A DNA stretch of 33,779 nt from an uncultured Balneolaceae bacterium (GCA_913057825.1 CAJXOW010000039.1:1-33779); one strand, 5' to 3'; shown: positions 1 to 8,287, counted from the stretch's first letter. Notes: a model not told the origin generated them from the sequence alone. Numbers and translations are program-made.

Positions 1-135
1 GGTATCTGTGGAATTAACGTCCCCGCCGGCACACATTCCAACGGGTTGCCTTATGGAATGCAGTTTATGGCAAATACGTTTGAAGAAGGTAAAGTTTTAA
101 ATGCAGCTCGACTAGTTGAACAATTGGGCGAATAA
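1..135 (+). CDS. gatA: Asp-tRNA(Asn)/Glu-tRNA(Gln) amidotransferase subunit A, C-terminal end (partial)
   Basis: The first 44 codons in frame 1 are open from the window edge to a TAA at 133-135. They encode the extreme C-terminus of an amidase-signature protein: a stretch reading NVPAGTHSNGLPYGMQF, then a helix ending ARLVEQLGE. The pattern of a small-residue turn followed by GLP.G.Q is typical of the end of GatA, where the last strands and helix pack after the amidase core. GatA releases ammonia from glutamine for transamidation of misacylated tRNA within the GatCAB complex. The catalytic Lys-Ser-Ser triad lies upstream of the window, so the assignment rests on the tail alone. Another amidase-family enzyme is possible. 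The next gene begins within a few bases of this stop. Confidence 0.72.
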   Translation, partial: GICGINVPAGTHSNGLPYGMQFMANTFEEGKVLNAARLVEQLGE

Positions 136-142
136 GGGACGA

Positions 143-1153
143 GTGAAGAGATTGGCAACTGGAAAACCGCATTTTTTTACAACTCCCAACCGCCTGCTAT
201 TACTAGCCACTTGCCTGATGTTGGGACTGGGCAGCTGTCAGTCTGAAAGCAACAAGACCCAGTTCTCGCCGAAGGGCAGAGAAGTACCCCGATTTTCGAA
301 AGATACGGCCTATCATTTCATCGAGCGACAAGTGTCTTTCGGTCCCCGGAACCCCGGTTCAGAGGGACATCAAAAAGCATTAAACTTTCTATACGATAAA
401 TTAAGCTCCTATGCAGGATCCCGCTTTGCGTATAGGCAGTCTTTTACCCACCGGGGATACAACGGAGACACCCTTCAACTAACAAATGTAATAGCTTCTT
501 TTAATCCGGAGGCCGCTGATCGGATCCTACTCTGTGCCCATTGGGATACACGTCCCAGGGCAGATCATGCTGATAAAAACAAAGACCAGCCCATACTGGG
601 GGCAAACGACGGAGGCAGCGGGGTTGGGGTTTTGCTCGAACTCGCGCGTTTATTTAAGCAAAAAGAGCCCCCCGTTGGCGTTGATATCGTACTGTTTGAC
701 GGGGAAGATTACGGTAAAACGGGAGATCAGCAGCACTATTTTCTGGGTTCGCGATACTGGGCTAATCATCCGCCCGTTAAGGATTATCATCCGCGCTTTG
801 GTATATTGGTTGACATTGTTGGAGGCGAAAATGCTCAATTTTTGCAGGAGCAAATATCCCTTGCTTACGCACCCGGTTTGGTGAATGAAGTCTGGGCAAT
901 TGCCCATCAAAAGGACTATCAATCCATATTTCCGGACCGGGAGGGAGCGCAGATATCGGATGATCATGTGATCATTAATCGGATTTTGAATATTCCCACG
1001 ATCAATATTATTGATCACCGGGTACGACCCGACGGCGGGGTAAAATTTCCCGAATACTGGCATACGCATCGCGACCGGATGGAAATTATTGATCGAAATA
1101 CATTACACGCCGTGGGAACGGTTTTAACCGAATTAATCTATAATCGCTTGTAA
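143..1153 (+). CDS. M28-family metallopeptidase, glutaminyl-peptide cyclotransferase-like lipoprotein
   Basis: Predicted exported zinc enzyme of the M28 family, closest in motif order to glutaminyl cyclases, which convert N-terminal Gln to pyroglutamate. From the GTG start, a basic N-terminus and a hydrophobic stretch end in the lipobox LGSC (Cys about residue 32), so it is probably a lipoprotein. The metal-site motifs appear in family order: AHWDTRP (about 132), GANDGGSG with the ligand Asp (about 156), FDGED with the catalytic and ligand Glu pair (about 188), LVDIVGGEN, SDDHV, and a late WHTHRD motif with the last His ligand. The frame is also open from a TTG at 116, which would overlap gatA. 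I prefer GTG 143 because AAGGGA lies just upstream and the signal peptide then begins normally. An aminopeptidase rather than a cyclase activity cannot be excluded. prmA follows after 13 nt. Confidence 0.8.
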   Translation: MKRLATGKPHFFTTPNRLLLLATCLMLGLGSCQSESNKTQFSPKGREVPRFSKDTAYHFIERQVSFGPRNPGSEGHQKALNFLYDKLSSYAGSRFAYRQSFTHRGYNGDTLQLTNVIASFNPEAADRILLCAHWDTRPRADHADKNKDQPILGANDGGSGVGVLLELARLFKQKEPPVGVDIVLFDGEDYGKTGDQQHYFLGSRYWANHPPVKDYHPRFGILVDIVGGENAQFLQEQISLAYAPGLVNEVWAIAHQKDYQSIFPDREGAQISDDHVIINRILNIPTINIIDHRVRPDGGVKFPEYWHTHRDRMEIIDRNTLHAVGTVLTELIYNRL

Positions 1154-1166
1154 CGCGTTATCAATT

Positions 1167-2033
1167 ATGAAATACGTTGAAATTAAAATAGGGGTTTCCC
1201 CTGAACACCAGGAACAACTGATAGCAGATCTTGCTTCTTTAGGATTCACAGGTTTTCAGCAACTTGATGATATTTTACTGGGCTATATAGGTGGAGAGAA
1301 CTTTTCCCAAACCGATATAGATCAACTTGAGCAGCAGTTAAAGGTATATTCTTTTGAAGCCGGGCTGTTATCGTGGCGATATATAGAGGAGGAAAACTGG
1401 AATGATGCCTGGGAACAGACCCTGACTCCGCAATTCGTGGGGAAATTCTTCATCAAACCCAGTTGGTCCGAAATCGAACCGCCCTCTGATACTACTTTGT
1501 TAAAAATTGATCCCAAGATGTCGTTCGGTACGGGATATCACGAAACAACCCGTCTTATGCTTCGAAAGATACCCGACATCATTGAAGAGGGGGATAAGGT
1601 ACTCGATGCAGGTACGGGAACGGGAATTCTGGCCATAGCAGCGGCCAAAATGGGGGCAGAGTGGGTTTTCGGTTTTGATATTGACGAGTGGAGTTACCAA
1701 AATGCTTCAGAAAATATCACGCTGAATGAAGTGGAGGATCAGGTGACGCTTGCAAAGGGAGATGAACAAGTTATACCCGATGATGTATCCTTCGATGTGA
1801 TCATAGCCAACATTAACCGCTCCGTTATAATCCCGATGCTTCCCCGGATGATGGGACTGCTGAAAATGGACGGCTCACTGGTGCTTTCCGGCTTAACTCA
1901 ATCAGATCATGAAAAGGTGGAAGAAAACGAAATTATGAAACAATTTACCTCCCTGTTGGATGTAACGGAGGATGGGGAATGGATCTGCATGCATTATCGT
2001 AAAACCTCCGAAGAAGCGCCCGCCGGAGTGTAA
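1167..2033 (+). CDS. prmA: Ribosomal protein L11 methyltransferase
   Basis: SAM-dependent methyltransferase that trimethylates ribosomal protein L11. At 288 aa it is close to the usual length of about 290. An N-terminal ferredoxin-like substrate-recognition domain occupies roughly residues 1-75. The linker carries the family motif MSFGTGYHETTRL (118-130), and the Rossmann domain has the SAM loop VLDAGTGTGILAI (145-157) and FDIDEWS after strand 2. The IIANINRS segment corresponds to the PrmA N-x-N-x catalytic region. The protein is cytoplasmic. It is packed between the M28 lipoprotein gene (13 nt upstream) and the Ppx/GppA gene (3 nt downstream), which suggests one transcript, although the three products have no obvious common pathway. 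Confidence 0.93.
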   Translation: MKYVEIKIGVSPEHQEQLIADLASLGFTGFQQLDDILLGYIGGENFSQTDIDQLEQQLKVYSFEAGLLSWRYIEEENWNDAWEQTLTPQFVGKFFIKPSWSEIEPPSDTTLLKIDPKMSFGTGYHETTRLMLRKIPDIIEEGDKVLDAGTGTGILAIAAAKMGAEWVFGFDIDEWSYQNASENITLNEVEDQVTLAKGDEQVIPDDVSFDVIIANINRSVIIPMLPRMMGLLKMDGSLVLSGLTQSDHEKVEENEIMKQFTSLLDVTEDGEWICMHYRKTSEEAPAGV

Positions 2034-2036
2034 CTC

Positions 2037-2963
2037 ATGTATGCGTCCATTGATATTGGCAGTAACACGATACTTTTGCTCGTTGCCGAGTGGAGAGAGG
2101 GACAACTGACCGAGCAAAAGGAACAAATACGTGTTCCACGGCTCGGACAAGGAATGGATGAGAACGGGCAGCTTACGAAACAGGCTATTTATCGGGCGTC
2201 GGATATTTTGGCCGAGTTTAAGCAGATGGTCCGGTATGAGTTTGGCAAGCAAATCCCCATTATCGTTACGGCCACCAGTGCCGTCCGCGAGGCTGAAAAC
2301 AAAAATGAGCTGGTGGAAGAAGTTAAAAAGCGTACCGGCTTGGAAGTTAAAGTAATTTCCGGAGCACAGGAAGCGCGGCTAACCTATGCCGGCGCCTTGA
2401 CGACATTGCGTATGAAGCAGCCGGAATCCGGGTATGTGGTGGTGGATGTGGGCGGAGGAAGTACCGAAATCATTCAGGGTCACGGCAAGAAGGTGAATCA
2501 ACTGCGATCCTATCCCATGGGAAGCGTTCGCTTTTCGGAAAAATACATTCATACCGGGTATGCAATAAACCAAAGCGTGGCCAACTGCCGGGAAGCTATT
2601 TTCCAGTTACTAAGGGATCCATCATTCGACATACAGAGAGAACATATTCTGATCGGGGTGGAGGGAACTGCTACGTCATTGGCCTATATTTCCGGAGATT
2701 GGTCCAACCCCTATCATTCTTCATTAGTTAATGGGATCGTATTGACAGCCGATGAGATAAGGGAATTCGTGAGATGGCTTGAGCGTACGGAACCCCAAAA
2801 ATTGCTGGACCTTTATCCGGAAGTTATGAAGGGGAGGGCAGATGTTTTCCTGGGAGGGGTCTTAATCCTGGAAGCCGTCATGCACCAGTTTTCGATGGAA
2901 AATTTGATCATATCAGCGGGGGGTATCCGTCACGGAGCTATGATGGAATATCTGCGGGGTTAA
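2037..2963 (+). CDS. Ppx/GppA family phosphatase (exopolyphosphatase-like)
   Basis: Member of the ASKHA-fold Ppx/GppA family, which hydrolyses polyphosphate or (p)ppGpp 5'-gamma phosphate. Visible motifs are the N-terminal phosphate-1 loop ASIDIGSNTILLLVAE (3-18), TATSAVREA (78-86), the SGAQEARLTYAGA segment with the family acidic residue (108-120), and the second phosphate loop VVVDVGGGSTEII (134-146). GVEGTATSLA follows near residue 210. At 308 aa it is the short two-domain form, without the C-terminal HD-like helical domain of E. coli Ppx. The start overlaps no other gene and lies 3 nt after the prmA stop. The motifs do not say whether the substrate is polyphosphate or pppGpp. A foldback terminator follows the stop. 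Confidence 0.88.
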   Translation: MYASIDIGSNTILLLVAEWREGQLTEQKEQIRVPRLGQGMDENGQLTKQAIYRASDILAEFKQMVRYEFGKQIPIIVTATSAVREAENKNELVEEVKKRTGLEVKVISGAQEARLTYAGALTTLRMKQPESGYVVVDVGGGSTEIIQGHGKKVNQLRSYPMGSVRFSEKYIHTGYAINQSVANCREAIFQLLRDPSFDIQREHILIGVEGTATSLAYISGDWSNPYHSSLVNGIVLTADEIREFVRWLERTEPQKLLDLYPEVMKGRADVFLGGVLILEAVMHQFSMENLIISAGGIRHGAMMEYLRG

Positions 2964-2968
2964 TAAAA

Positions 2969-3023
2969 AATCAATCAGGTGAGCTGACTTAAACTTTGAA
3001 TAAACTCTGCCACCTGATTGATT
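2969..3023. terminator. Long-loop inverted repeat between convergent genes, probable terminator
   Basis: AATCAATCAGGTG at 2969-2981 is the exact reverse complement of CACCTGATTGATT at 3011-3023, a 13-bp perfect stem with a 29-nt loop. It lies between the stop of the Ppx/GppA gene (+) and the stop of the outer-membrane protein gene (-). On the minus strand the stem is followed directly by a U-rich tract (complement of the A-run 2964-2970), so it reads best as the terminator of the minus-strand gene. On the plus strand there is no clear U tract. Confidence 0.6.
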
Positions 3024-3042
3024 ACAAGGAATGATTATGACA

Positions 3043-3573
3043 TTAACTGCCAATGGCGAATCTAAGACCTACGTTGATTGCAAGCTGATCATAGTCGCTC
3101 AAGGTGTACTTCAGTTCTCCATAAAGATTGGCAAAATCAAGAGGATATTCTGCTCCACCACCGATGTTCAAGCCAATGGCTGAATCGGAATAGGAAGAAC
3201 TGAACGTATTGCCAAAAGGCCCGGTTACTGTTTGTCCTTCGGCTTTAAAGTTGACAAAATTCAACCCTGCCAATCCATAAACATTCACATCGGCATCCAT
3301 GGGAAATAAATAATGTCCGTTTGCATTGATTTCCCACCAAGTCCAATCCACACCAGGGAACATCTCTTTCGGCAGAAAGAAAGTAATGTTAGCTCCTGCT
3401 CTGAATTGTTCATTGATTGTATAAACCCCGTCTGCTCTTATCCCCAGATTTTCGATTTCACTGCCGTATGCAAGGCCTCCGCCTATGTCAATTTGGGCAG
3501 TTGCTCGTTGCAGGTTGCCTGTGAATAGTAGAATTCCACTCAATAGTACAATGGAAAGTAGATATCTTTTCAT
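3043..3573 (-). CDS. Small outer-membrane beta-barrel protein
   Basis: Predicted exported protein of 176 aa. A signal peptide (basic KR, hydrophobic core, cleavage after ATAQ near residue 27) is followed by alternating polar and hydrophobic strands rich in Gly, Tyr and Asn: IDIGGGLAYG, YTINEQFRAGANITFF, and the last strand LAINVGLRFAIGS. This is the pattern of an OmpW/OmpX-like or outer-membrane beta-barrel domain with about eight strands. It probably sits in the outer membrane. Its function cannot be named from the sequence. It is transcribed alone, away from the sigma-factor gene, with foldback repeat copy A in the shared upstream region. The start is an ATG with no evident Shine-Dalgarno. 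Confidence 0.75.
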   Translation of the reverse strand: MKRYLLSIVLLSGILLFTGNLQRATAQIDIGGGLAYGSEIENLGIRADGVYTINEQFRAGANITFFLPKEMFPGVDWTWWEINANGHYLFPMDADVNVYGLAGLNFVNFKAEGQTVTGPFGNTFSSSYSDSAIGLNIGGGAEYPLDFANLYGELKYTLSDYDQLAINVGLRFAIGS

Positions 3574-3708
3574 TGTTATTCTCTGTTTAGTTAAGGTTTG
3601 CTAAATCACGTCTAGTCTCAATTAAGATATCATATTTTTATAAATTTTCTTATTTAAATATTTATTTTATTAAAAATGTTCATAAATCATCATAAACTCT
3701 TGTCCCTG

Positions 3709-3883
3709 AAATAGCGGTTGACGGTAAAACCTACCGGCGTTTCCGAAGTATTAAAATTTTCTGGTTCCAAGGCAGGTATAATATAGATTTTAAAATGGAC
3801 AGTGAGCCATAAGTATAGCCAATCATCGAAGAAAAGTTTACGAACGAGGAAACGCCGGTGGGTTTTACCGTCAACCGCTATTT
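3709..3883 (-). repeat. Intergenic foldback element, copy A (minus orientation)
   Basis: Arms of 36 nt at 3709-3744 and 3848-3883 are complementary with a single G-T wobble. They enclose a 103-nt core (3745-3847). The core starts GAAGTATTAAAATTTTCTGG and ends with CGAAGAAAAGTTTACG. Its ends match the reverse complement of the cores of copies B and C, so this copy lies in the opposite orientation. The inner 21 bp of the arms align with those of B and C, whereas the outer 15 bp are unique. The element occupies most of the 431-nt gap between two divergent genes, so promoters for both must lie at its flanks (3574-3708 and 3884-4004). No open frame or recognisable RNA gene was seen in it. Confidence 0.88.
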
Positions 3884-4004
3884 GGACCGTTCAACAGGAA
3901 TGTGGAAGATTATTTCAAATTTATGTGCGCCTTGATTAAATTATGGGTCGAAAGCCACCAAGTTTAATTGATACGTACCCAGAGTTTGAGGGGATAACTT
4001 ACAT

Positions 4005-4640
4005 ATGACGGATTCTTCAAATTCCAGATCAGATGCCGTTACCAACGAGGGACGCAATACCGAACAGTCTCGTCAGGATCGTGAATGGGCTCAAAAAGCC
4101 AAAGAGGGAGATGAAGCCGCCTATCAAAAGATCGTTGACCGCTATAGGAACTCTCTGCACTATTACATTGGAAAGATGGTGAAGAACCGGAGTGTCGTAG
4201 AGGATCTGGTCCAGGAGACTTTTATGAAAGCGTTTGACAGCATCGAATCATATAATACGGACTACGCTTTTTCTACCTGGTTGTATCGGATCGCCAAAAA
4301 CCATACGATTGATTACATGCGCAAAAAGAAACTGCAGACCCTCTCCATTGACGAACCGGTTCAAACGAAGGAAGGGGAGATGCAGATGGAACTTCCTGAT
4401 GAACAGGAGCAAACCGATCGTTCGGTTATTCGAAAGCAACGGAAAAAAATCATTCAGCAGGCTATCGATAATCTTCCCGACAAGTACCGCAAGGTCATTC
4501 AACTTCGTCATATGCAGGAAAAAACATACGATGAGATATCAGAAAAGCTGGACCTACCGCTGGGTACCGTTAAAGCCCATATCTTCAGGGCTCGCGAGCT
4601 GCTGTATAAAGCACTTAAAGACAAGCGTGGAGCTTTTTAA
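4005..4640 (+). CDS. RNA polymerase sigma factor, ECF/SigE-like (sigma-70 family)
   Basis: A 211-aa sigma-70 family factor with only regions 2 and 4. Region 2 runs from about residue 30 to 110 with EWAQKAKEGDEAAYQKIVDRY, DLVQETFMKAF (core-binding 2.2), FSTWLYRIAKNHTIDYMRKKK (2.3/2.4, -10 recognition). An acidic linker with SIDEP follows, then region 4 with LPDKYRKVIQLRHMQEKTYDEISEKLDLPLGTVKAHIFRARELL, a helix-turn-helix for the -35 element. No anti-sigma gene is adjacent: the next gene is convergent queG. The first 25 residues are Ser/Asn/Gln-rich and low in complexity. The ATG at 4005 is the only good start. Upstream is foldback copy A, which could influence its expression. Confidence 0.9.
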   Translation: MTDSSNSRSDAVTNEGRNTEQSRQDREWAQKAKEGDEAAYQKIVDRYRNSLHYYIGKMVKNRSVVEDLVQETFMKAFDSIESYNTDYAFSTWLYRIAKNHTIDYMRKKKLQTLSIDEPVQTKEGEMQMELPDEQEQTDRSVIRKQRKKIIQQAIDNLPDKYRKVIQLRHMQEKTYDEISEKLDLPLGTVKAHIFRARELLYKALKDKRGAF

Positions 4641-4799
4641 TGATTTATGATTGATGATTTATGATTAATGATTAGATTTAGTCGGTGATTTTCTACCCAT
4701 TTACCACAGAAAAGGTTATTTATCCCGATTTCAGGTTTATACCACCTGCTGTCAACGCTAATCACAAATCATAAATCACAAATCATCAATCATAAATCA
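4641..4799. repeat. AT-rich degenerate tandem repeat in inverted arrangement
   Basis: Directly after the sigma-factor stop, variants of the unit TGATTTATGATT are repeated over 4641-4674. The complementary variants occur over about 4760-4805. The best-matching arms, TGATTTATGATTGATGATTT at 4641-4660 and its exact reverse complement at 4780-4799, form a 20-bp stem around about 120 nt. The region separates two convergent genes (sigma factor and queG), so a bidirectional terminator or transcript-stabilising foldback is plausible. It does not share the core of the copy A-D family. Confidence 0.8.
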
Positions 4800-4817
4800 T
4801 AAATTATTAATTACCCC

Positions 4818-5771
4818 CTAATCTCCCTCCGACTTTAAGTTCTCAATTACGGCATCCACATTGTCTCGGAACTTTTCATATTTGGCCCTTCGCACCGGGG
4901 TTCCTTCGGTGATTCGGTTGTACTCTTTTAGGTCCAGCTCTTCCCAGTATTCCATATCGTGATTTTGCAGCTCCTCCCGGGGATGAAGGTCTTCAATCGA
5001 GCCATAGGGGGCATCCCGGTTCCACGGACAAACCTCCTGGCATATATCACACCCAAACATCCATTCACCCACCTGTTTCTTATACTCGTCCGGCATTTCC
5101 TCCTTTAGTTCGATGGTAAAGTAGGAGATACACTTGGTGGCATCGACGCGATAAGGTTCGTAGATGGCATTCGTCGGACAAGCTTCGATGCAGCGGGTGC
5201 AGGACCCGCAGTGGTCGGTCGTCACCTCATTATACCGGAATTCAGTATCCACGATCATTTCACCGATAAAAAAGTAAGAGCCGAGCCGCTTGTTCAGCAG
5301 CATGGAATTCTTTCCGATCCATCCGATTCCGGCCTGTACGGCCCACGCCTTGTCCAGCACCGGGGCAGAGTCTACAAATACACGTCCCTGCACCTTACCC
5401 ACGATTTCCCGCGTATATTTGAAAAGCTTATACAATTTCTTTTTGAAGACCTTGTGGTAGTCCCGACTCTGGGCGTACTTGGAGATCTTGGGTACCTCTT
5501 CGAGACGGGTATGCTCTTGATGGTCGGGATGGTTATAGCTGGCCAGGACCGAAACCACACTCTTGGCACCGGGAACCAGTTTCGTCGGATCAACCCGTTT
5601 ATCAAAGTGATTCTCCATCCAGAGCATATTGCCATGACGTCCCTGGTTTAGCCACTCTTCCAGTCGGCGTTCTTCCTGTTCCAGTCGGCGTGCACGCGCG
5701 AATCCGCATGCGTCAAATCCCAGGTCATACGCTTTTTGACGGACATCTTCGGTTTTTTTGATGAGATCCAT
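4818..5771 (-). CDS. queG: Epoxyqueuosine reductase
   Basis: Cobalamin- and iron-sulfur-dependent enzyme that reduces epoxyqueuosine to queuosine in tRNA wobble positions. At 317 aa it fits the shorter QueG form without the HEAT-repeat extension. The substrate and cobalamin region carries VFVDSAPVLDKAWAVQAGIG with the expected catalytic Asp near residue 134 and GWIGKNSMLL after it. Two 4Fe-4S motifs follow: CGSCTRCIEACP (188-199) and, with Cys 214, CDICQEVCPW (241-250). The protein is cytoplasmic. It is last in the minus-strand row, 6 nt after the ftsE-like gene, so translational coupling is likely although the functions are unrelated. Confidence 0.94.
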   Translation of the reverse strand: MDLIKKTEDVRQKAYDLGFDACGFARARRLEQEERRLEEWLNQGRHGNMLWMENHFDKRVDPTKLVPGAKSVVSVLASYNHPDHQEHTRLEEVPKISKYAQSRDYHKVFKKKLYKLFKYTREIVGKVQGRVFVDSAPVLDKAWAVQAGIGWIGKNSMLLNKRLGSYFFIGEMIVDTEFRYNEVTTDHCGSCTRCIEACPTNAIYEPYRVDATKCISYFTIELKEEMPDEYKKQVGEWMFGCDICQEVCPWNRDAPYGSIEDLHPREELQNHDMEYWEELDLKEYNRITEGTPVRRAKYEKFRDNVDAVIENLKSEGD

Positions 5772-5777
5772 GTATGA

Positions 5778-6467
5778 TCAGCTGGACAACGACTTTTTCG
5801 AAATGCTGTTCAATTGTCCGTCCTCAAGTTTGAGGGTTTTATGGGCATGGGAACGGACCAGTTCATAATCGTGGGTAACCATCAAAATGGACATTCCCCG
5901 GTCGTTGATTTGTTCGAGCAGTTTCATCAACGAGTGGGACGCCTCCGGATCAAGATTTCCCGTGGGCTCATCTGCCAACATGATTCGTGGTTCGTTAGCC
6001 AGTGCCCGGGCAATTACCACACGCTGTTTTTCACCGCCCGACAAATCCAGGGGCATGCTTTTATGCTTGTGACTTAATCCTACTAATCCCAGTACTTCGA
6101 TAACGCGTTTTTTTATATATCTATTTTTTTGTCCCGTCACTTTCAGGGAGAAGGCAACATTTTCATATACATTCCGATCCGGCAACAGTTCAAAGTCCTG
6201 GAATACTATTCCCAGACGCCTTCTTAGATGGGGAACCTGGTTTGATTTCATCGTATTAATGTGATAACCGGCCACCCAGACATCCCCCTCGTCGGGTAAT
6301 AAATCACGGTATATCAGGCGTAAAAAAGAGCTTTTACCCGCTCCGGTTTGACCGATCAGGTAAGTAAAATCGCCATTTTCCATCGAGAAATCGATGCTAT
6401 CCAGCACTTGTCGGTGTTGGTAGGTAACCGATACATTTTTAAACTCTATTACGTCGTCTGCGGACAT
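5778..6467 (-). CDS. ftsE: FtsE-like ABC transporter ATP-binding protein
   Basis: ATPase of 229 aa with all ABC motifs: Walker A GQTGAGKSS (39-47), Q-loop FQDFELLPDRNVYENVAF, signature LSGGEKQR (142-149), Walker B IMLADEPTGNLD (162-173) and the switch His in MVTHDYEL. The order and the phrases DFELLPDRNVYENVAF and ADEPTGNLDP are typical of FtsE, which with FtsX controls cell-wall hydrolases at the division septum. No FtsX-like membrane protein lies beside it here: the neighbours are a methyltransferase (19-nt overlap upstream) and queG. A LolD/MacB-type ATPase is the main alternative. Confidence 0.8.
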   Translation of the reverse strand: MSADDVIEFKNVSVTYQHRQVLDSIDFSMENGDFTYLIGQTGAGKSSFLRLIYRDLLPDEGDVWVAGYHINTMKSNQVPHLRRRLGIVFQDFELLPDRNVYENVAFSLKVTGQKNRYIKKRVIEVLGLVGLSHKHKSMPLDLSGGEKQRVVIARALANEPRIMLADEPTGNLDPEASHSLMKLLEQINDRGMSILMVTHDYELVRSHAHKTLKLEDGQLNSISKKSLSS

Positions 6468-7246
6468 GTTAGCGTCATGGTTACACGAAGGCTGTCATCG
6501 TCGGCATCCACAAGATCAAAACCTTCGTACTGTGAAAGAATATCAAATGAACTGTTATGTATTATGCTTCGCATTTCGGACAATGTGTAAATCCGCTGCT
6601 TGTGAACTTCCTGAAAACTATCAATTACATTTTCCCGATCATCATCAAGCTGCTGGATGGTGAACGTGTTGACATGAATGCGATCCTCTTCATCATAACG
6701 ACTTTTTCGGTGATAATAAAAGTTTTCGTAATACCCTTCTTCGCCATCAAGCGATTGAATGGCCTGTTCTGAATTTTGAGGGGTTGTGAAATCAAAAATG
6801 AATATCCCTTCCTCATTTAGAACTTGCTGCACTTCTTCCAGCAACTGCAGGATAAGATCTTGGTGATGCAAGTAATTAATACTGTCGAAAGTCAATAACA
6901 CTACATCGAATTTTCGAGGGTGCAGGGGAGAAAGGTCCATAAAGTCGACTACGTCAAAGGAGACCCGGGAAGTAATCATTTCTTGCTTTTTTCGTCTGGC
7001 AACATTGATCATTTCTGGGGATTTGTCGGTTGCCAGTATGCTGTAGCACATCAATTCATCGAGCGACAAAGCCAACGATCCGGTTCCACATCCCAACTCA
7101 AGTATACGAAGTGGATCGCGGTGGTGAGTCTGCATAATTTCATCGATAAAATCTGCCCAGTGCTCGTAGTTCACTTCTTCCATCACCTGGTCATAGACAA
7201 AGGCCAGTGCCCGGTAAATGTCATATTCCTGATCAACTTGACTCAT
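6449..7246 (-). CDS. Class I SAM-dependent methyltransferase
   Basis: Protein of 265 aa with a Rossmann methyltransferase domain: RILELGCGTGSLALSL (47-62) is motif I, ILATDKSPEMINVAR is the motif II acidic loop, and FDVVLLTFDSINYL with LNEEGIFIFDF are motifs IV and VI. The N-terminus YDIYRALAFVYDQVMEEVNYEHWADFI is the usual lead-in of small-molecule methyltransferases in the UbiE/YjhP-like group. The substrate cannot be deduced. The 3' end overlaps the ftsE-like gene by 19 nt, and the gene starts 24 nt after the pdxA stop, so it belongs to the same transcription unit. Confidence 0.85.
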   Translation of the reverse strand: MSQVDQEYDIYRALAFVYDQVMEEVNYEHWADFIDEIMQTHHRDPLRILELGCGTGSLALSLDELMCYSILATDKSPEMINVARRKKQEMITSRVSFDVVDFMDLSPLHPRKFDVVLLTFDSINYLHHQDLILQLLEEVQQVLNEEGIFIFDFTTPQNSEQAIQSLDGEEGYYENFYYHRKSRYDEEDRIHVNTFTIQQLDDDRENVIDSFQEVHKQRIYTLSEMRSIIHNSSFDILSQYEGFDLVDADDDSLRVTMTLTCPQTT

Positions 7247-7270
7247 AGGTAGCTCAATGATAGACCACTA

Positions 7271-8287
7271 TTAAACCGTTTTTCGTGGATTGTGCTTCTC
7301 ATTTTTTCTGCGATTCTGCACCAGCTCGTATGCCTGATTCATTGCTATTTTAAACGATTCCGGAGAAGCTTGATTGGTCCCGGCTATGTCAAACGCCGTG
7401 CCATGATCGGGAGAAGTACGGATAAAGGGCAAGCCGGCGGTGAAATTGACTCCTTTGTTAAAAGAAAGCGTTTTAAATGGTATTAAACCTTGGTCGTGAT
7501 ACATTGCCAGAATACCATCAAATTTTTCGTAAGTGCGGTTTCCAAAAAAACCATCCGCTGCAAAGGGTCCCTCTGCCTTAATACCGTCCATCTGCACGTT
7601 TTTCAGGGCCGGTTCAATCAACGCTTCCTCTTCGGTCCCGATAACTCCTCCATCGCTGGCATGCGGATTGACACCCAATACAGCAATGCGAGGTTCGCCA
7701 ATATCAAAATCGGCTTTTAAACTGTGGTTCATGATACGTATAAAGCGAGTAATATTCGGTTTGTTAAGCAGAGGCACAACTCGCTTGAGCGGAATATGTA
7801 TGGTGGCCAAACCAACCCGCAACCCTTCATTGACCATAATCATCATGTACTCGGTGCTCCCGGTTTTTTCGGCCAGATACTCCGTGTGACCCGGTACATG
7901 GTAGCCAGCCAGGCTGATAGCTTTTTTCGAAAGAGGAGCGGTTACAAGGGCTGAGGCCCGCTCATTTATACAAAGCTCCACGCCCCGGGCAACGGCCTGC
8001 ATAGCAATATGACCCGCCTCATCGGAAATTTCGCCGGGTTTAAGGTCAACCTCTTCCTCGTCCAGAATTTCCAGCAGATTCACTTTGCCATCTTCGATTT
8101 CACCTACCGAACTAATGTAGTGATAGTCGAGCCGTATCCCCAGGATACGCTTGTAATAATCAATAATAGAGGCCGAACCGAGGATGACAGGGGTGAAGGG
8201 GAGCTTGGTATTCTGAAGAGATTTTAAGATCACTTCAGGCCCAATTCCGTTCATATCACCGATGCTGAGGGCAATGCGACTGTTCAT
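7271..8287 (-). CDS. pdxA: 4-hydroxythreonine-4-phosphate dehydrogenase
   Basis: NAD-dependent dehydrogenase of the DXP-dependent pyridoxal 5'-phosphate pathway. At 338 aa it has the family length. Landmarks are the N-terminal GDMNGIGPEVILKSL, TAPLSKKAISLAGYHVPGHTEYLAE, GVNPHASDGGVIGTEEE, and MYHDQGLIPFK followed by NFTAGLPFIRTSPDHGTAFDIAG. The three His residues in PGHTE, NPHAS and YHDQG are the expected divalent-metal ligands. The protein is cytoplasmic. It is the second gene of the minus-strand row, 62 nt after the GWxTD gene and 24 nt before the methyltransferase gene. The start is the ATG preceding NSRIALSIGD. Confidence 0.95.
   Translation of the reverse strand: MNSRIALSIGDMNGIGPEVILKSLQNTKLPFTPVILGSASIIDYYKRILGIRLDYHYISSVGEIEDGKVNLLEILDEEEVDLKPGEISDEAGHIAMQAVARGVELCINERASALVTAPLSKKAISLAGYHVPGHTEYLAEKTGSTEYMMIMVNEGLRVGLATIHIPLKRVVPLLNKPNITRFIRIMNHSLKADFDIGEPRIAVLGVNPHASDGGVIGTEEEALIEPALKNVQMDGIKAEGPFAADGFFGNRTYEKFDGILAMYHDQGLIPFKTLSFNKGVNFTAGLPFIRTSPDHGTAFDIAGTNQASPESFKIAMNQAYELVQNRRKNEKHNPRKTV

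Noticed and set aside
116..142. TTG 116 as the start of the M28 lipoprotein
   Set aside because: It would overlap gatA and add residues before the signal peptide. GTG 143 is preferred but not proven.
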